Shown here piece after piece: positions 15,627 to 18,550 of a stretch of 18,550 nucleotides of DNA (the stretch's first letter is position 1; every line of letters starts with the position of its first letter). The DNA lies in assembly GCA_910585235.1 (NCBI GenBank), contig CAJUCM010000029.1:1-18550 (forward strand), given 5' to 3'. Under the pieces are notes generated by a model. The model ran no database searches. It saw only the letters and a list, made by a program, of their open reading frames with translations, and had not been told where the DNA came from. The stretch is from an uncultured Christensenella sp. Its GTDB lineage: Bacteria; Bacillota; Clostridia; Christensenellales; Borkfalkiaceae. Both the position numbers and the translations under genes were made by a program.

Positions 15627-17130
15627 AAAAATCGCATTTATCGGCGCGGGCGGGATCGAATTTACCCGTCGTCTCTTAACGGATATTCTGTCCGTAAAAG
15701 AGTTGAGAAATTTGCAGGTGTCGTTTATGGACATCAATGAACGCAATCTCGATATGGTGACGCGTCTCTGTCAGAGGGATATTGACAGCAACGGGCTTTC
15801 GATCCGCATTCAGGCGACCACGAACCGACGCGAAGCCTTAAAAGACGCGGATTACATTGTAAACGCGGTGCGCATCGGCGGGCTCGAAATGTTCGAGACG
15901 GATATTGATATTCCGCTGAAATACGGCGTCGATCAATGCGTCGGCGATACCATGTGCGCGGGCGGCATTATGTACGGGCAGAGAACGATCGCTTTTATGC
16001 TCGATCTTTGTAAGGATATTCGCGAAGTAGCCAAAAAGGATTGTCTCATGCTCAACTATTCCAACCCCAACGCAATGGTCACCTGGGCGTGCAACCGTTA
16101 CGGCGGCGTGAATACGGTGGGGCTTTGCCACGGCGTTCAGCACGGCGAACGGCTCATCGCGGAGGCGCTTCAAATCCCGCACGAAGAACTTGATTTTGTC
16201 TGCGCGGGGATCAATCATATCACCTGGTATCTCAGCGTAAAGCACCGCGGGCAGGAATTGGGCGGGGAGACGCTTTTGAAGAAGTTGGAAGCGCACCCGA
16301 AGTATTCGCAGGAGGAGAAAGTCCGTATCGATATGTTCAAGCGGTTCGGCTATTTTTCCACCGAATCGAACGGACATCTTTCGGAGTATCTTCCCTGGTA
16401 CAGAAAGCGGCTCGATAAAATCAAAGACTGGATCGATCTGTCCTATTGGATCCACGGAGAAACGGGAGGGTATCTGCGGTTTTGTACGGAAAACAGGAAT
16501 TGGTTTGAAGTGGATTTTCCGAACTGGATGAACGAAGCGCCCTATTCGTACGACGGGAGCGCGGTCAGCGTGGAGCATGGCGCGCACATTATCGAAAGTC
16601 TGGAAACGGGTAAGATCTACCGCGGTTGCTTTAACGTGGTGAATGAAAACTGCATTACGAATTTGCCTGCGGACGCCGTTGTTGAGGTGCCCTGTTACGT
16701 CGATGCAAACGGGATCTCCGTACCGCAACTCGGTGAGATCCCCGTGGGTCCCGCCGCCGTCTGCGAATCGAATATCCTCGTGCAGAGGCTGTCGGTCGAA
16801 GCCGCCGTCAGGGGAGATTATCGGTTGCTCGTTCAGGCGATGATGCTCGATCCGCTTACGGGCGCGGTGTGCGATCCCGACGAGATCGCACAGATGACGG
16901 ATGAAATGCTGATTGCGGGAAAAGATTATCTTCCGCAATACCGTGAGGAAATTAAAAAGGCTGAAAAACGCATTGCGGCTGCAAAGAAAAACGGAACGTA
17001 CATAAAGACGAGAGAGGGCTTTTCCGGCAGTAACCGCCTGAAAGTCAAAACCGTCGAAGAACAAAAGCAGGATGCGCTGAATGCCAAAAAACACGCGCTC
17101 GGAGCGGGCGCGGTGGAAAACAATCAATAA
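15619..17130 (+). CDS. GH4 NAD(H)- and metal-dependent alpha-glycosidase, probable alpha-glucuronidase
   Basis: A 503-residue cytoplasmic enzyme of glycoside hydrolase family 4, which cleaves glycosides by NAD-assisted oxidation-elimination with a divalent metal. The N-terminus KKIAFIGAGGIEFTRRLLTD is the dinucleotide-binding loop. MLNYSNPNAMVTWA is the conserved core. Cys170 (in LCHGVQH) and His200 (in GINHITW) match the metal ligands of the family. From memory, CHG marks alpha-glucuronidases while CHS and CHE mark galactosidases or galacturonidases and glucosidases. ATG 15619 is chosen: GGAG at 15606-15609 lies nine bases upstream, and the frame open back to 15577 falls inside the previous gene. 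The start overlaps that gene's end by 8 bp. The Lys-rich C-terminal extension is longer than usual. It should act on uronic oligosaccharides brought in by the importer. Confidence 0.87.
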   Translation: MSKKIAFIGAGGIEFTRRLLTDILSVKELRNLQVSFMDINERNLDMVTRLCQRDIDSNGLSIRIQATTNRREALKDADYIVNAVRIGGLEMFETDIDIPLKYGVDQCVGDTMCAGGIMYGQRTIAFMLDLCKDIREVAKKDCLMLNYSNPNAMVTWACNRYGGVNTVGLCHGVQHGERLIAEALQIPHEELDFVCAGINHITWYLSVKHRGQELGGETLLKKLEAHPKYSQEEKVRIDMFKRFGYFSTESNGHLSEYLPWYRKRLDKIKDWIDLSYWIHGETGGYLRFCTENRNWFEVDFPNWMNEAPYSYDGSAVSVEHGAHIIESLETGKIYRGCFNVVNENCITNLPADAVVEVPCYVDANGISVPQLGEIPVGPAAVCESNILVQRLSVEAAVRGDYRLLVQAMMLDPLTGAVCDPDEIAQMTDEMLIAGKDYLPQYREEIKKAEKRIAAAKKNGTYIKTREGFSGSNRLKVKTVEEQKQDALNAKKHALGAGAVENNQ

Positions 17131-17146
17131 TTTTGCCCCCCAACCT

Positions 17147-17184
17147 ATGCGCGATCCGAAAGACTTGTCTTTTGTGTCGCGCAT
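17147..17184 (+). repeat. Imperfect 38-bp inverted repeat after the GH4 gene
   Basis: ATGCGCGA (17147-17154) and TCGCGCAT (17177-17184) enclose AAAGAC-TT-GTCTTT (17159-17172). The intervening TCCG and TGTG pair except for one C-T position, so nearly all the element folds. It lies 16 bp after the stop codon and just before the terminator palindrome, in the 3' tail of the operon. It may protect the mRNA end or be a protein binding site; no T run follows it. Confidence 0.6.
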
Positions 17185-17192
17185 ATTTACCG

Positions 17193-17236
17193 CAAATAAT
17201 AAAGCCGCCCGTTGCAACGGGCGGCTTTATTATTTG
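17193..17236. terminator. Bidirectional terminator, perfect 44-bp palindrome
   Basis: A 22-bp perfect inverted repeat without spacer, centred between 17214 and 17215, with core GCCGCCCGTTG/CAACGGGCGGC flanked by A/T-rich arms that give a T-rich end on each strand. It sits between the GH4 stop (17130, + strand) and the stop of the convergent gene (17248, - strand), so it can end transcription from both sides. Confidence 0.88.
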
Positions 17237-17247
17237 TATAAAAAGGT

Positions 17248-18369
17248 TTATAAAACGATCGTTTCGTTGTCGGAGAAGCGGTATTCGTATTTTCCGCTCT
17301 GTCCGCCGGATAGCTCGCGGATATAAAATTCACCCTCTTCGCCGTCGATTTCGTATTCGACTTCCATTTCGGAAACGTCGCCTTTCACGCTGTGTTTGAT
17401 TTCGTATTTTCCTTCGGCGTCTCCGTTGCGGAATTCGAGTTCGATTTTTGTCTGTTCTTTGCCGTTTTTTTGTTCGGTTTCAAACTTGACCGCCGTTTCC
17501 TCGATACGTTCTCCGTCTGAATAGACGGAGAACACGTATTCCGTTTCGTATTCGCTCTCTCCGTGTTCCGTCTCCGCGGAAATTTCCTGCTTCATTTCGA
17601 TATAAGATGTTTTATCCGTTCTGTCCGCGTAGGCGCGGATTTCAAGTTCCGATTCGGATTCGTCGTGCGCCGTCTCTTCCGTGCGTTCCCCTTCGAGAAA
17701 GTAGTCGGCACCGTCCATGACCATGATCCCTTCGAGGGCGTATTTGCTTTTTTTCTTTTCCTTTTCGTCGCTTTGCTTTACGATCGTCTCGGTATAGTAC
17801 ATGGTATAAGTGACGGCGCTCCCGTCAATATCCATTCCTCCGATTGTCATTTTCGTTTCAAACGGATAATTCTCGTCCGTATTTGCGATCGTAGAGGTGG
17901 TCACGATCCCGTCGCCGAGAAAGCTGTCGAGCGCGGAAAAATAGCGGTTGAACGTTTTAGCCTGCGCTTTTGCGGCAATGGCGGAAGCATCGTAGGATAC
18001 GGAGAAGGCGGAGGCGGTACGCGCGTCGAAAACATTTTCGCTTAAAAGTTTTACCGTCGTGACCGCGCCGATCCCGTACGAGTTCTCCGCCGAGAGGCGA
18101 ACGGAGAGGGGAGGGAGCGTTTTGCTTCCGCCGCCGAGCGTCACGGGCAGAACGATTGCAAGGCACAGGACTGCCGCCGCAAAGGAAGCGCCGAGCCCGA
18201 CGCCGAGCTTTTTTCGCGTCGTCCTTGCCGCATTTCTTCGGGAATTTCCGTTTTCCTTTGCGGTTGACAATTTTTCCGCGTCGATTGCGACTGCGATTTT
18301 ATCAAAGGGATCGGGAACGAAGCGGTCGGATTCCGATTTGAGTTGTTTTTTCAGATTCAAGCGTTTCAT
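17248..18369 (-). CDS. Single-pass membrane protein downstream of a sigma factor, putative anti-sigma factor
   Basis: A 373-residue protein from ATG 18369. GTG 18378 would also be in frame but overlaps the sigma gene; AAGGTGA lies five bases before the ATG, and the preceding stop is one base upstream (TGA-C-ATG). The cytoplasmic N-terminus of about 54 residues is charged and holds FVPDPFDKI. A membrane span covers about 55-80. The exterior part (about 290 residues) is strongly Glu/Lys/Thr-rich, with alternating polar and hydrophobic residues as in a long beta-sheet, and ends in YEYRFSDNETIVL. Position behind an ECF-type sigma gene and the topology suggest an anti-sigma factor that senses an envelope signal. 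I do not recognise the family, and a zinc-binding anti-sigma motif (HxxxCxxC) is absent. Confidence 0.7.
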   Translation of the reverse strand: MKRLNLKKQLKSESDRFVPDPFDKIAVAIDAEKLSTAKENGNSRRNAARTTRKKLGVGLGASFAAAVLCLAIVLPVTLGGGSKTLPPLSVRLSAENSYGIGAVTTVKLLSENVFDARTASAFSVSYDASAIAAKAQAKTFNRYFSALDSFLGDGIVTTSTIANTDENYPFETKMTIGGMDIDGSAVTYTMYYTETIVKQSDEKEKKKSKYALEGIMVMDGADYFLEGERTEETAHDESESELEIRAYADRTDKTSYIEMKQEISAETEHGESEYETEYVFSVYSDGERIEETAVKFETEQKNGKEQTKIELEFRNGDAEGKYEIKHSVKGDVSEMEVEYEIDGEEGEFYIRELSGGQSGKYEYRFSDNETIVL

Positions 18370-18370
18370 G

Positions 18371-18550
18371 TCATTCACCTTCGTCTTTCAGAGCTTTCCG
18401 CATTTTGGAAACGGCATTGTTGTATTTCCAGGTGACGGTCGGCGTGGGAACGGAGAGCATTTCTCCGATCTCGCGCCGTTTATAGCCGCAGACCGCAACG
18501 AGCATAAGGATCGTAAATTCGTCGTCCGCCAGAACGCGCCGCGCAAGGTC
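18371..18550 (-). CDS. ECF-type RNA polymerase sigma factor, C-terminal part (5' end outside window)
   Basis: Fifty-nine codons of the 3' end are visible, with the stop at 18371-18373. They encode sigma region 4: VLADDEFTILMLVAVCGYKR, then REIGEMLSVPTPTVTWKYNN and AVSKMRKALKD. This has the shape of the region 4 helix-turn-helix that binds the -35 element. The membrane protein follows after one base, the usual sigma and anti-sigma order. The sigma gene's promoter and regulon lie outside the window, so its target genes cannot be named. Confidence 0.8.
   Translation of the reverse strand, partial: DLARRVLADDEFTILMLVAVCGYKRREIGEMLSVPTPTVTWKYNNAVSKMRKALKDEGE

Noticed and set aside
15838..17217. 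Open frame of 459 codons on the - strand
   Set aside because: It is antisense to the GH4 gene and would begin inside the terminator palindrome. No ribosome binding site or domain supports it.

Overview
The window looks like chromosomal DNA of a low-to-mid GC Gram-positive anaerobe of the Clostridia, perhaps a gut lineage. The grounds are translation genes in a Firmicutes-like order (L35, L20, a TrmH/SpoU methylase, YebC), lipoprotein-type binding proteins with single-membrane export signals, an LplABC-type sugar importer without its own ATPase, and Shine-Dalgarno sequences close to AAGGAGG. The lineage is an inference. No mobile element, CRISPR array, tRNA or rRNA was seen.

Layout. Positions 1-2072 hold housekeeping genes on the + strand: the 3' end of rpmI, complete rplT, a terminator, a TrmH-family RNA methyltransferase, yebC and a second terminator. 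Positions 2087-3102 hold an AraC-family regulator with its own sigma-A-like promoter and terminator. Positions 3113-17236 are one long + strand transcription unit of eight genes, with gaps of 30 bp or less and two overlaps. It starts at a strong promoter (TTTACA-17-TATAAT) overlaid by two TGCAACAT boxes exactly 21 bp apart, which is the spacing expected of an AraC-family operator. It ends at a 44-bp perfect palindrome. Beyond it, on the - strand, lie a membrane protein with a putative anti-sigma layout and the 3' end of an ECF-type sigma factor gene.

How the eight genes fit together. The operon reads as a Gram-positive polysaccharide-utilisation locus: a secreted SASA-type acetylesterase, two CUT1 permeases and a binding lipoprotein (LplB, LplC and LplA types), a large lipoprotein, a signal-less paralogue of that lipoprotein, a membrane-anchored surface protein with four BIG2 domains and two copies of an unassigned beta-rich module, and a GH4 NAD-dependent glycosidase. 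The GH4 enzyme carries a Cys-His-Gly motif, which as I recall marks alpha-glucuronidases, so the substrate may be an acetylated glycan with uronic acids. The importer probably uses a shared MsmX-type ATPase encoded elsewhere.

The most novel part is the pair of about 900-residue paralogues, one predicted outside the cell and one inside. They share a set of conserved acidic, His and Trp motifs that I cannot match to a known glycosidase or lyase family. Also worth a look are the G9 tract just before the membrane anchor of the surface protein, where a one-base slip in either direction would remove the anchor, and the two consecutive inverted repeats at the operon end.
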